Source of the DNA: Methylobacteriaceae bacterium
GTDB lineage: Bacteria; Pseudomonadota; Alphaproteobacteria; Rhizobiales; Beijerinckiaceae
Reading direction: 5' to 3'
Length of the DNA: 64,000 nucleotides
Assembly: GCA_947444195.1 (NCBI GenBank)
Contig: CANEZL010000013.1
Coordinates: forward strand, 42,950-106,949
The position numbers and the translations under genes are program-made. The notes under the pieces were generated by a model. The model did no database searches. It was not told the DNA's origin and was given only the letters and a program-made list of their open reading frames with translations. Below are positions 1 to 7,640 of this stretch, in pieces. Numbering within the stretch: the stretch's first letter is position 1; every line of letters begins with the position of its first letter.

Positions 1-377
1 TCGCGGATGCCGTAGGCGCGGTTCAGGCCCACCCGCAGGGATTCGACCCCGGAGGAGGAGAAGTAGAGGGCGAGAGCCGCGCCCAGGGTCAGCACGCCGC
101 CGCGCTGCTCGGTGAGCACCCGGTGCACCTCCCCGACGATGGGCTTGGCCACCTCCTTCGGCCACGCGTCGAGAATGAGCACGCCCGCCTCGTCCGCCAG
201 GGATTTCGAGCCGAACAGGCCGGCGAGCGCCGCGAGCAGGATCAGGAACGGGAACAGCGAGGTCAGCATCGACAGCGCGATGTGGCTCGCGATCGCCCAG
301 CCGTCATGGGCGACGAAGCGCTGCGCGGCGATGGCAGCGATCTCGAGGAGGCGACGCGGGCGGGGAGCGGAGGCCAT
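1..377 (-). CDS. YihY/BrkB family inner-membrane protein, N-terminal fragment
   Basis: Partial gene running off the left edge; about 125 residues are visible. The protein opens with a short basic stretch (MASAPRPRRLLE). It continues with DGWAIASHIALSMLTSLFPF, the typical first membrane segment of the YihY/BrkB (formerly RNase BN) family. Further in come LYFSSSGVESLRVGLNRAYG, where the S-S-S-G-V and N-R-A-Y-G elements are family hallmarks. Members are polytopic inner-membrane proteins of unsettled function; the old ribonuclease BN label is generally regarded as wrong. The ATG at 377 directly precedes the conserved region, so the start is credible. It is divergent from the EamA exporter starting at 484, leaving about 106 bases for both promoters. 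Confidence 0.8.
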   Translation of the reverse strand, partial: MASAPRPRRLLEIAAIAAQRFVAHDGWAIASHIALSMLTSLFPFLILLAALAGLFGSKSLADEAGVLILDAWPKEVAKPIVGEVHRVLTEQRGGVLTLGAALALYFSSSGVESLRVGLNRAYGIR

Positions 378-483
378 CGTGAGCGGGGTCCCTACACCGG
401 ATCCGGGCCGGGACGGGAAACCGGGTTGGCGCGCGAGACAAGTCCTTTACACACGCTCCACCCCCGCTGCCCCCGGCACCCGA

Positions 484-1374
484 ATGACCCGAACGCCCCC
501 CGCCTCGCCGAGCCCGGCCCTTCGCCTCGCGCCCGGGCTGTTCGTCCTGATCTGGTCGAGCGGCTTCATCGTCGCCCGCCTCATCGCGCCCCACGCGGAG
601 CCCTTTACCTTCCTGACGCTGCGCTTCCTACTCACGGTCTGCGTGTTGAGCGCGGTCGCGCTGATCGCCGGGGCGCGCTGGCCCGTGGGCTGGCGGGGCT
701 GGCGGGACGCGCTCCTGGCCGGGATCCTGCTCCAGGGGATCTATCTCGACGGGGTGTTCTGGGCGGTGAGCCGCGGCCTGACGGCGGGGCTCACCGCCCT
801 CGTCACCAGCCTGCCGCCGCTGCTCACGGCCCTCGTCGCCGGTCCGCTGCTGGGGGAGCGGGTCTCGGGCCGCCGCTGGCTCGGGGTCTGGATCGGCGCG
901 CTCGGCGCGGGCCTCGTCCTGCTGCCGAAGATCGGAGCGGGCGCCGATGCGGTGCCCCTCGATGCGCTGGCCGTCTGCTTCGGGGCGACCATCGCGCTCA
1001 CCGGCGGCACGCTCTGGCAGAAGCGCTTCGCGGCCACCGTCGACCTGCGCACCAACGCCGCCGTGCAGTTCCTCGGGGCCGGCCTGATGACGCTGCCGCT
1101 GGCGCTGCTCCTGGAGGAGGGGCGCTTCGACGCGAGCCCCCCGGCCCTGGTCGGGCTCGCCTGGGCGGTACTCGGCCTCTCGGTGGGGGGCGTCCTGCTG
1201 CTTCTCGGCCTGATCCGGGCGCAGGCGGTGGCCGGCGTCTCCGCGCTGTTCTACCTCGTCCCCGCGGTCTCCGCGGTGATGGCCTACCTCCTGTTCGGCG
1301 AGACCCTGGCCCCCGTGCAGATCGGCGGCATGGTCGTCGCCGTGATCGGCGTGGCCCTGGCGAGCCGGGGGTGA
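484..1374 (+). CDS. EamA/DMT-family drug/metabolite exporter
   Basis: About 296 residues, the normal length for a ten-helix EamA (DMT superfamily) transporter. The first helix carries LFVLIWSSGFIVARL, the usual W-x-S-x-F pattern. The two halves each look like an EamA repeat: the first ends near PLLGERVSGRRWLGVWIGALGAG, the second near LLFGETLAPVQIGGMVVAVIG, matching the G-E-x-L/V-x-x-x-Q/R-x-x-G signature. The reading frame is open further upstream, but that part is low-complexity Arg/Ala/Pro with no membrane character, so the ATG at 484 is preferred. Substrate unknown; family members export amino acids, nucleosides or drugs. It appears monocistronic, divergent from the YihY fragment. Confidence 0.85.
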   Translation: MTRTPPASPSPALRLAPGLFVLIWSSGFIVARLIAPHAEPFTFLTLRFLLTVCVLSAVALIAGARWPVGWRGWRDALLAGILLQGIYLDGVFWAVSRGLTAGLTALVTSLPPLLTALVAGPLLGERVSGRRWLGVWIGALGAGLVLLPKIGAGADAVPLDALAVCFGATIALTGGTLWQKRFAATVDLRTNAAVQFLGAGLMTLPLALLLEEGRFDASPPALVGLAWAVLGLSVGGVLLLLGLIRAQAVAGVSALFYLVPAVSAVMAYLLFGETLAPVQIGGMVVAVIGVALASRG

Positions 1375-1425
1375 GGACAACCTGTCGCGGGGCCGGCGAC
1401 GCGGGGGCTCGCGCCAAGCAAACCC

Positions 1426-1443
1426 ATTGCACCATGGTGCAAT
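1426..1443. promoter_or_regulatory. 18-bp perfect palindrome upstream of mcd, candidate operator
   Basis: ATTGCACCATGGTGCAAT reads identically on both strands and lies about 115 bases before the mcd start, in an otherwise gene-free 183-base gap. A second, imperfect dyad of similar composition follows at about 1459-1480 (TTTGC, then CACC-GGC-GGTG, then CAAA). Two TTGC...GCAA dyads in tandem suggest binding sites for a dimeric regulator of this acyl-CoA dehydrogenase gene. Candidates from established knowledge are TetR-type CcrR of the ethylmalonyl-CoA pathway or an ScfR/RamB-type acyl-CoA regulator; the sequence alone cannot choose between them. Confidence 0.5.
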
Positions 1444-1557
1444 ACGGGATGGATTCACTTTGCTTCACCGGCGGTGCAAATAAAATAACGTCTCCCCGGC
1501 CGCGGGACGCTCTATAACGTCCGCATCCCCGACCCACGCCAGATCCAGGTTTCCGCC

Positions 1558-3237
1558 ATGTCAGCGTTCCCCGCTCTCCAGACCGAACCGCAGGACGTCG
1601 TCGCCCTGGTGACGGAGGCCGGAGCGGCCGCGGCCAAGCTCGTCGCCGAGGCCACCCGCCGCGTCCGCAGCCAGGTCCTCGGTGCCGACGGGCGGATCGA
1701 TCCGGCCCGGCTCGAGGCCGAGCAGCACGCCGCCCACGGCCTCGCCTGGCTCGCCGTCTACGGCGAGGCGGTGCGGGAACTCGGCGCCTACGCGGCCAAC
1801 CTGCGCGAGGCGGGCAAGCTCGGCGAGACCGAGACGCTGCTCGTGAGGATCGGCGCGGGCGAGTATCTCGACCAGATGTTCGGCGGCATCCCGATGAGCC
1901 AGGGCGAGATGGTGCGGCCCACCGGCTCCCTCGGCCTCTCGCCCCGCGAACTCGCCCAGTTCCGCGACGCCGCGGTCGAGGCGGTGATCGCCGAGGGCAA
2001 CACCCCCGAGAACCGCGCCGCCCTGGTCGCCAAGATCCGCGAAGGGGGCGGCGCGGCCACCATCGGCGAATCGGGCCTCGACGAGGACATGGAGGCGATC
2101 CGCTCCGAGATGCGCCGCTTCGGCAAGGCCGAGGTGGTGGATCAGGCCCACGAATGGCACCTCGCCAACGCCTACATCCCCATGGAGATCGTGCAGAAGA
2201 TGGCCGAACTCGGCGTCTTCGGCCTGACGATCCCCGAGGAGTACGGCGGCATGGGCATGCCCAAGACCGCCATGTGCGTGGTCTCGGAGGAATTGTCGCG
2301 CGCCTATATCGGCGTCGGCTCGCTGGGCACCCGCTCGGAGATCGCGGCCGAACTCATCCTCGGCGGCGGCACCGAGGAGCAGAAGCAGCGCTTCCTGCCG
2401 AAGATCGCGAGCGGCGAGATCCTGCCCACCGCCGTGTTCACCGAGCCGAACACCGGCTCCGACCTCGCCTCCCTGCGCACCAAGGCGGTGAAGGATGGCG
2501 ACACCTGGAAGATCTCGGGCAACAAGACCTGGATCACCCACCCCGTGCGCGCCGACATCATGACCGTGCTCGTGCGCACCAAGCCCGAGGAGAAGGGCCA
2601 CCGCGGCCTCTCCATGCTGATCGCCGAGAAGCCGCGGGGCGACGACGCGAATCCCTTCCCGGTCGAGGGCCTGTCGGGCGGCGAGATCGAGGTGCTCGGC
2701 TACCGGGGCATGAAGGAGTACGAGCTCGCCTTCGAGAACTTCTCCGTTCCCGGGGACAATCTCCTCGGCGGCGTCGAGGGCAAGGGCTTCGCCCAGCTCA
2801 TGCAGACCTTCGAATCGGCCCGCATCCAGACGGCGGCCCGCGCCATCGGCGTCGCCCAGTCGGCCCTCGACATCGGCCTGCGCTACGCCGAGGAGCGGGT
2901 GCAGTTCGGCAAGGCGCTGATCAGCTTCCCCCGCGTCGCCGACAAGCTCGCCATGATGGCGGTGGAGATCAACATCGCCCGCCAGCTCACCTACTTCTCG
3001 GCCCGCGCCAAGGACGAGGGCAAGCGCTGCGACCTTGAGGCCGGCATGGCCAAGCTGCTCGGCGCCCGCGTGGCCTGGGCCGCGGCCGACAACGCCCTGC
3101 AGATCCACGGCGGCAACGGCTTCGCGCTGGAGTACCAGATCAGCCGCGTGCTCTGCGACGCCCGCATCCTCTCGATCTTCGAGGGGGCGGCCGAGATCCA
3201 GGCCCAGGTCATCGCCCGCCGCCTGCTGGAGCAGTGA
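1558..3237 (+). CDS. mcd: Acyl-CoA dehydrogenase, probably (2S)-methylsuccinyl-CoA dehydrogenase
   Basis: 559 residues, well above the ~380 of ordinary acyl-CoA dehydrogenases. The extra length is an N-terminal helical extension of about 165 residues, the known hallmark of methylsuccinyl-CoA dehydrogenase (Mcd), which oxidises (2S)-methylsuccinyl-CoA to mesaconyl-CoA in the ethylmalonyl-CoA pathway. The core has the family flavin and substrate motifs: TEPNTGSDLASL near residue 295, NKTWITH near 322, QIHGGNGF near 515. The C-terminal FEGAAEIQ near 540 carries the glutamate at the catalytic-base position. The ATG at 1558 follows a gap containing a perfect palindrome. The gene stands alone; other pathway genes (ccr, ecm, mch) are not in this window. 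A branched-chain acyl-CoA dehydrogenase is the alternative, but the extension favours Mcd. Confidence 0.75.
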   Translation: MSAFPALQTEPQDVVALVTEAGAAAAKLVAEATRRVRSQVLGADGRIDPARLEAEQHAAHGLAWLAVYGEAVRELGAYAANLREAGKLGETETLLVRIGAGEYLDQMFGGIPMSQGEMVRPTGSLGLSPRELAQFRDAAVEAVIAEGNTPENRAALVAKIREGGGAATIGESGLDEDMEAIRSEMRRFGKAEVVDQAHEWHLANAYIPMEIVQKMAELGVFGLTIPEEYGGMGMPKTAMCVVSEELSRAYIGVGSLGTRSEIAAELILGGGTEEQKQRFLPKIASGEILPTAVFTEPNTGSDLASLRTKAVKDGDTWKISGNKTWITHPVRADIMTVLVRTKPEEKGHRGLSMLIAEKPRGDDANPFPVEGLSGGEIEVLGYRGMKEYELAFENFSVPGDNLLGGVEGKGFAQLMQTFESARIQTAARAIGVAQSALDIGLRYAEERVQFGKALISFPRVADKLAMMAVEINIARQLTYFSARAKDEGKRCDLEAGMAKLLGARVAWAAADNALQIHGGNGFALEYQISRVLCDARILSIFEGAAEIQAQVIARRLLEQ

Positions 3238-3496
3238 GGCGAGTCCCGGGATCGAGTCCCACCGAAACGAGCCGTCTTCCCGGATGCGGCCCCACTCCCC
3301 GCGAGCCGCGCGCGATAGAGCGGTGGCCCGCGCGACCGCGAAGCACTGAATTCGCTCCGTCCCGACGCGTCGAAGTCAGTTCTCGGGCGGCTGCGTGTGC
3401 GGGGGCACCGCGACGGTTCCGGATCTGGTCTGAATTCGAACCTCGGGCCTGCCCGCGTCGTCCGATGCGGGGGCCCGGTCCGAGGAAGACCCGACG

Positions 3497-4051
3497 ATGA
3501 AGACATCCCGCGCCGTCGCGCTGCTGCTCCCGCTCCTCGCTGCGCCGCCGGCGCTGGCGCAGGGAACCGAGGCCCAGCGCTCCGCCTGCATGCCGGACGT
3601 GTTCCGGCTCTGCGCCTCCGCCATCCCGAATGTCGGAAACATCAAGTCCTGTCTCGCCCGCCAGCACACGCGGCTGAGCCCGGCCTGCCGGACGGTGATG
3701 GAGGAATCCGCCGGACCGACGACCCGTCAGGCCGAGGCCCCGCCGCCGCGCGTCGTCCCGCGGCGCGTGGCCGATGTGGAGCCGGCACCCCGCCGCGCGC
3801 CCGTCCGGGTCGCCGCGCGCAGCGTCGCCCCCTGCGCCTGCTCGCCCCGCGTCGCCGCGGCGCGGACGTGGCGCCGCACCGCCTCCGCCCCGCGCCGGGT
3901 CTACCGCGGCAGGAGCGGCCACGGATCGGAGATGGCGCAGGCGATGTACTGGATGCGGACCGTCAGCAGCCTCGGCGGCTCGATGGGCGGCTCCCTCGGA
4001 GGATCCCTCGGCGGCCTGTCCCTCGGTTCCCTGGCGGGCCTGATGCCGTGA
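3497..4051 (+). CDS. Secreted Cys-containing, Arg-rich protein with Gly/Ser repeat tail
   Basis: 184 residues with a clear signal peptide (MKTSRAVALLLPLLAAPPALAQG). The mature N-terminus holds four spaced cysteines in C-x6-LC-x13-C-x12-C order (SACMPDVFRLC ... SCLAR ... SPACR), a small domain seen in uncharacterised Rhizobiales periplasmic proteins. The middle, about residues 75-140, is very rich in Arg, Pro and Ala. The tail from about 155 consists of G-G-S-L/M steps (SLGGSMGGSLGGSLGG), a glycine-zipper-like repeat. No function is known. It follows mcd on the same strand after 259 bases, so it is probably a separate transcription unit. Confidence 0.65.
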   Translation: MKTSRAVALLLPLLAAPPALAQGTEAQRSACMPDVFRLCASAIPNVGNIKSCLARQHTRLSPACRTVMEESAGPTTRQAEAPPPRVVPRRVADVEPAPRRAPVRVAARSVAPCACSPRVAAARTWRRTASAPRRVYRGRSGHGSEMAQAMYWMRTVSSLGGSMGGSLGGSLGGLSLGSLAGLMP

Positions 4052-4125
4052 GGCCCGCGGTCCCGTATGTCTGAGCGGGCGCCGCCCGGCCGCGACGGCC
4101 GGGCGGCGCCCGCGCGGGACCGCGT

Positions 4126-4302
4126 CTACTTGGTGATCTTCACGGAGACCGGATCGCTCGACGGGAAGGTCTCCTCCAGCGCCTCGTCCAGGCGCTCGTT
4201 CATCTTGCCCTGCTTGTTCTCGGGATGGTCCTTGTCGCCGGGCTTGGCACTGCCCTGCTGGAAGCCCGCCTCGTCCACGCCCTTGGTCTTGTCCTCTGAC
4301 AT
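4126..4302 (-). CDS. Small acidic hydrophilic protein, uncharacterised
   Basis: 58 residues starting MSEDKTKGVDEAGFQQG. The frame extends 11 codons further upstream (to 4335), but the internal ATG gives a more family-like N-terminus. The C-terminal half, LDEALEETFPSSDPVSVKI, contains the pattern L-D-E-A-x-x-E-x-F-P-x-S-D-P that recurs in short hypothetical proteins of alphaproteobacteria, which supports a real gene. It has no membrane segment or cysteine. The composition (Lys, Glu, Asp, Gln) suggests a soluble, partly disordered cytoplasmic protein, possibly stress related, but this is inference. It is convergent with the upstream secreted protein gene. Confidence 0.55.
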   Translation of the reverse strand: MSEDKTKGVDEAGFQQGSAKPGDKDHPENKQGKMNERLDEALEETFPSSDPVSVKITK

Positions 4303-4427
4303 CCGCTGATCCTCCGACTTTGGTCGCCCGCGCACGGGCCGGTCGGGGGTTCAACGCGGCGTGCGGACAGGTGTTGCAGGCGGCGTTTACCGGACGGAAG
4401 CGGACCCGGTGCCAGGATCGGTCCCCG

Positions 4428-4509
4428 GAGCGCGATGCGGAAGAAGCGGGATCCGGTCTTCGGAGGTCATCGCGCGATCACGACAGGATGGAGCGTGCCG
4501 CCGGTTCCC
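4428..4509 (+). repeat. Degenerate copy of the 103-bp dispersed intergenic repeat
   Basis: The stretch GCGATGCGGAAGAAGCGGGA, then TCCGGTCTTCGGAGGTCATC, then GGATGGAGCGTGCCGCCGGT aligns along its length with the well preserved copies at 32801-32903 and 12911-13015. It has more substitutions and lacks the final GCAGCACGCTCTA arm. It lies just upstream of the glycosyltransferase start at 4557. Confidence 0.6.
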
Positions 4510-4556
4510 CCGGGGGAGCCAGCGCGCTCCGGAACGAGAGCCCGGTATCCGCAGTC

Positions 4557-5810
4557 ATGCACGTCGTCATCCTGGCCGAGTTCGCGGCCACCAGCGGCGG
4601 CGCCGAGAAGGTCGCCCTCGAATCCGCCCACGGGCTCGCCGAGCGCGGGCTCACCGTCACCTATCTCCAGGCGGTGGAGGGGCCCGTCGACCCGCTCCTC
4701 GACCATCCCCGCATCCAGCGCCGCTGCCTCGGCCTGCCCGACATCTGGAGCCGCAACGCCCTGGCCGCCGCCGTCTCCGGCGTCTGGCACATGACGGCGG
4801 CCGAGCGCCTGGAAGCGGCCCTCGCCGAGACCGCACCCTTCGACTGCATCCATGTCCACCAGTGGACGCGCAGCCTGTCACCGAGCGTGTTTCCCGTCCT
4901 GAGCGCGGCGGGCGTGCCGGTCTTCCTCACCCTGCACGACTATTTCCTGGCCTGCCCGAACGGCGTCTACTACCGGTTCGATCGGGGCGAGCCCTGCGCC
5001 CTGCGCCCGATGTCGGCGGCGTGCCTGGCCGCGCCCTGCGATTCGAAGAGCCGGGCGCACAAGCTCGTGCGCGTCGCCCGCACCGCCGCCCTCCGCCAGG
5101 CGCTGCGGGGGCGCCGCCTCGACGTGGTGCATGTCTGCGACGCCAGCCGGGCCCGGATGGGCGACATGCTCGGCGGCTACGCCCTCGCGCACCACCGCGT
5201 CGACAACCCCGTGCGGGCGGTGCCCGGCCCCGCCGCCGCTCCGGAGCGCGGGGATGCGGTCGCCTATGTAGGGCGGCTGACGCGGGAGAAGGGCGCCGAC
5301 CTCGTGGCCGAGGCGGCCGCGGCCGCCGGACTTCCCGCCCTCTTCATCGGCACCGGGCCGCTGGAGGCCGAACTCGCCGCCCGGCCGGGCGTGGAGATGC
5401 TGGGCTGGCAATCGCCCGAGGCCGTCCAGGGGATCCTGCGGCGCCGGGCGCGGGCGCTCGCCGCACCGTCGCGCTGGTTCGAGACCGGCCCGCTCACGGT
5501 CTACGAGGCCCTGGCCGCCGGGATCCCCGTGGTCGCCTCGGAGCGGTCGGGAGCGGCCGAGAAGGTCCGCCACGGGGAGACCGGCTTCGTGCTGCCCCCC
5601 GAGGCGGAAGCCCTGACGCAGGCGTTCCGGGCCCTGCGGGACGACGGCCGCGTCGCCGCCCTCGGCCGCGCCGCCCATGCCCGCTTCCGGGAGGCGCCGA
5701 TGAGCCTCGACGCCCATGCCCGCGCCGTCCACGACCTCTACGTCCAGGTTCTGCGGCAAGCGTCCTGTGCGGCGCACCATGCGGGAACCGAGAAGTTTCG
5801 CACGGTCTGA
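4557..5810 (+). CDS. GT4-type glycosyltransferase (GT-B fold)
   Basis: 417 residues. The N-terminal Rossmann half starts MHVVILAEFAATSGGAEKVA, with the G-G-A-E-x-V acceptor-side loop of GT4 enzymes. It continues with IHVHQWT and LTLHDYFLACPNGVYY, another common GT4 stretch. The C-terminal half has AYVGRLTREKGAD near residue 240 and YEALAAGIPVVASE near 315, the E-x7-E-like nucleotide-sugar signature. The frame is open upstream to 4320, but that part overlaps a degenerate repeat, so the ATG at 4557 is chosen. The enzyme should transfer a sugar from a nucleotide donor to a polysaccharide or lipid acceptor; the substrate cannot be told. No other glycan gene is adjacent. Confidence 0.8.
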   Translation: MHVVILAEFAATSGGAEKVALESAHGLAERGLTVTYLQAVEGPVDPLLDHPRIQRRCLGLPDIWSRNALAAAVSGVWHMTAAERLEAALAETAPFDCIHVHQWTRSLSPSVFPVLSAAGVPVFLTLHDYFLACPNGVYYRFDRGEPCALRPMSAACLAAPCDSKSRAHKLVRVARTAALRQALRGRRLDVVHVCDASRARMGDMLGGYALAHHRVDNPVRAVPGPAAAPERGDAVAYVGRLTREKGADLVAEAAAAAGLPALFIGTGPLEAELAARPGVEMLGWQSPEAVQGILRRRARALAAPSRWFETGPLTVYEALAAGIPVVASERSGAAEKVRHGETGFVLPPEAEALTQAFRALRDDGRVAALGRAAHARFREAPMSLDAHARAVHDLYVQVLRQASCAAHHAGTEKFRTV

Positions 5811-6043
5811 TCGTCCTCCAGCAGATCGCAGCAAGGAGACCGCCCGCCAGAATCGTTGCCGGCAAGCAGAAGCGTGCGAATGGCAACGCGCGGCGGGATC
5901 CGAGACCTGATGGTCCGCGCGGATTGCATTCATAAGCTCGGCCGACTTAAGGAATCATATCAGCGTCTCGCGCGCACTCGGCCGGAGAGATCAAAACTCT
6001 GTCTTCGCTCTCCACTCCGGTCTTCGTTCTCGGTTCGAGCCTC
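5811..6043. other. Gap before the phasin promoter
   Basis: This part of the 322-base gap between the glycosyltransferase and the phasin shows no codon-like open frame with a start and no strong hairpin. The base composition falls below that of the genes towards its right end, as expected for a promoter region. Confidence 0.5.
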
Positions 6044-6072
6044 TTGACCTTTTTGTTGCAATGCAACATATC
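6044..6072 (+). promoter_or_regulatory. Phasin promoter with a palindromic operator in its spacer
   Basis: TTGACC (6044-6049) and CATATC (6067-6072) are separated by 17 bases and resemble -35 and -10 elements. The perfect 13-bp palindrome GTTGCA-A-TGCAAC occupies 6055-6067, filling the spacer. A dyad between -35 and -10 is the classic place for a repressor. PhaR, the PHA-granule-sensing repressor of phasin genes, is the obvious candidate. A palindrome of the same geometry lies upstream of phaZ at 15567-15579. Confidence 0.55.
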
Positions 6073-6132
6073 TCTGCCGCCAGTCCTGGCCGGCCGGGAC
6101 GTATCGCGCCCGGCCAACGAGCGGAGAGACTC

Positions 6133-6486
6133 ATGCAGACCACGAACTTCGAGATCCCGACCGAGATGCGCGATTTCGCCGAGAAGAGCATCGACCAGAC
6201 CCGCAACGCCGTCGGCGTCATCATGACGAACGCCCACAAGGCCGCCGACCAGTTCCAGGCTGGCGGCAAGACCGTGCAGTCGACCTTCCAGGCCGCCGTG
6301 GCCAAGGGCTTCGACCACGCCCAGGCCAATGCCAACGCCACCTTCGACTTCGCGCACAAGCTCGTCCGCGCCAAGGACTTCCGTGAGGCCTTCGAGCTGC
6401 AGTCCGAGTTCGTCCGCAGCCAGGTCGCCGCGCTCCAGGCCCAGGCCAAGGAGTTCGGCAGCCTCGCCCAGAACGCGGCGCACTGA
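6133..6486 (+). CDS. Phasin (PHA granule-associated protein)
   Basis: 117 residues, typical for the phasin_2 family. The protein is mostly amphipathic helix without cysteine: FEIPTEMRDFAEKSIDQTRNA at the start, then repeated Ala/Gln/Phe helices ending EFVRSQVAALQAQAKEFGSL. Phasins coat polyhydroxyalkanoate granules, limit their coalescence and influence granule number. The frame is open back to 6061, but the ATG at 6133 has a good ribosome site (GGAGAGAC, 6123-6130) and begins with the conserved segment. The gene has its own promoter with an internal palindrome and is followed by a strong hairpin at 6520-6547. A second phasin-like gene follows. Confidence 0.85.
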   Translation: MQTTNFEIPTEMRDFAEKSIDQTRNAVGVIMTNAHKAADQFQAGGKTVQSTFQAAVAKGFDHAQANANATFDFAHKLVRAKDFREAFELQSEFVRSQVAALQAQAKEFGSLAQNAAH

Positions 6487-6519
6487 GCGTCCGCGAGACC
6501 GCTCGTCGCCTGATCGGCC

Positions 6520-6547
6520 CGGGAGCCCGCGCGTAGGCGGGCTCCCG
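6520..6547 (+). terminator. Strong hairpin after the phasin gene
   Basis: CGGGAGCCCGC pairs perfectly with GCGGGCTCCCG around a six-base loop, 33 bases past the phasin stop. There is no T-run, so it may be a transcript-stabilising or Rho-associated 3' structure rather than a classic intrinsic terminator. Confidence 0.55.
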
Positions 6548-6645
6548 GCTCCGCACCGGGGACGGCGCATCCGAGGTGCCCCGCAGGGCGGGGCGTCGCC
6601 CGGAGGCCGCCTTCCGGGCCGTGAGTTTTTCGAGGGATTTCAGGG

Positions 6646-7455
6646 ATGGGTAAGCAGCGCACGCCACAGGGTCCGCGTCGGAGGCCGCCCGTGCGGCCCG
6701 TCGCTTCGGAGGGCCATTCGGACACCTCCGCATCCACGCTGATCGCCGCCACCAGCGCGGACGCGATCCCCGAGCCCGACCTGACCGAGGCGGAACTCCC
6801 GGCCATCGAGGCCGCGGCCGAGACCCCTGAGGCGGATGCCGTGCGCGAAGCGATCGCCGAACCCGACGACGCCGAGGATGCGGCCTCCGAGGCCGCGCCG
6901 GCTGCCGAAGCCGAGCCCGAGGCCCCCGAGACCCCGGTGGCTGAGACCCCGGTGACCGAGACGGTGGCCGAGGCCGCGCCCGAGCCGCAGGCGCCCGAGA
7001 TCCCCGAGCCGCAGGCGGTCGAGACCGCCGAAGCAGCCCCCGAGGAGCCCGCCTCCGTTCCGGCCGAGATCCCGCCGCCCGCCGCCGAGCAGGCCCCGGA
7101 GAAGGCTGCCGAGAAGGCCGCCGAGAAGGCCGCCGAGGAGATCCCGGCCGCCGTCGCGGTGATGCAGGACGGCCTCGCCCAGGCCGCCACGGCCGCAGCC
7201 ACGGCCGCCCCCGCCTACCGCTTCGGCTTCACGCCGGTCTATTTCGACGTCCAGGGCATGGGCAGCATCCTGATCGCCTACATGCAGAGCGAGAGCGCGG
7301 CCGCCATGTCCCACATGCGCGCGCTGGGCGAGGCCCGCTCGCCCGCCGACATGATCCGCCTTCAGGTGACCGAGATGCAGCGGGTCGCCGACGCCTCGCT
7401 GACCTGCTGGGTGGCCCTTGCCCGCAGCGCGAGCCGCCCGGCCGCCCTGCACTGA
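6646..7455 (+). CDS. Phasin-like protein with long acidic Ala/Glu/Pro-rich N-terminal region
   Basis: 269 residues. A short basic start (MGKQRTPQGPRRRPP) leads into about 130 residues (40-170) made almost only of Ala, Glu and Pro, including tandem EKAAEKAAEKAAEE. Such a segment should be disordered or extended and highly acidic. The last 75 residues are different: YRFGFTPVYFDVQGMG, then MSHMRALGEARSPADMIRLQ and TEMQRVADASLTCWV. The L-x-E-A-R-S-P-A-D/E-x-x-x-L-Q pattern is what phasin domains show. The simplest reading is a phasin with an acidic arm, possibly recruiting other proteins to the PHA granule. The arm-plus-phasin arrangement is unusual. The function is inferred from this short motif and from the neighbouring phasin. 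Confidence 0.55.
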   Translation: MGKQRTPQGPRRRPPVRPVASEGHSDTSASTLIAATSADAIPEPDLTEAELPAIEAAAETPEADAVREAIAEPDDAEDAASEAAPAAEAEPEAPETPVAETPVTETVAEAAPEPQAPEIPEPQAVETAEAAPEEPASVPAEIPPPAAEQAPEKAAEKAAEKAAEEIPAAVAVMQDGLAQAATAAATAAPAYRFGFTPVYFDVQGMGSILIAYMQSESAAAMSHMRALGEARSPADMIRLQVTEMQRVADASLTCWVALARSASRPAALH

Positions 7456-7477
7456 AGACCGCAGGTTCCGAACATCG

Positions 7478-7515
7478 CGGCGGGCCGTCGCTCCGGAAGG
7501 GGCGGCGGCCCGCCG
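7478..7515 (+). terminator. GC-rich hairpin after the phasin-like gene
   Basis: CGGCGGGCCG (7478-7487) pairs with CGGCCCGCCG (7506-7515) across an 18-base loop, just after the stop at 7455. It lacks a U-tract, so it is a probable 3'-end structure rather than a proven terminator. Confidence 0.4.
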
Positions 7516-7640
7516 TCGCTCGGGAGGCGCTGTCGCTCGGGAGACACAGAGCCGGCGGCATCGAACGGTGCGGCGCAACCATCGGTTAACCATGCCGGGC
7601 CTATGGCCTAACGGAGGGCACGGGAGACCGAACCAGTCCG

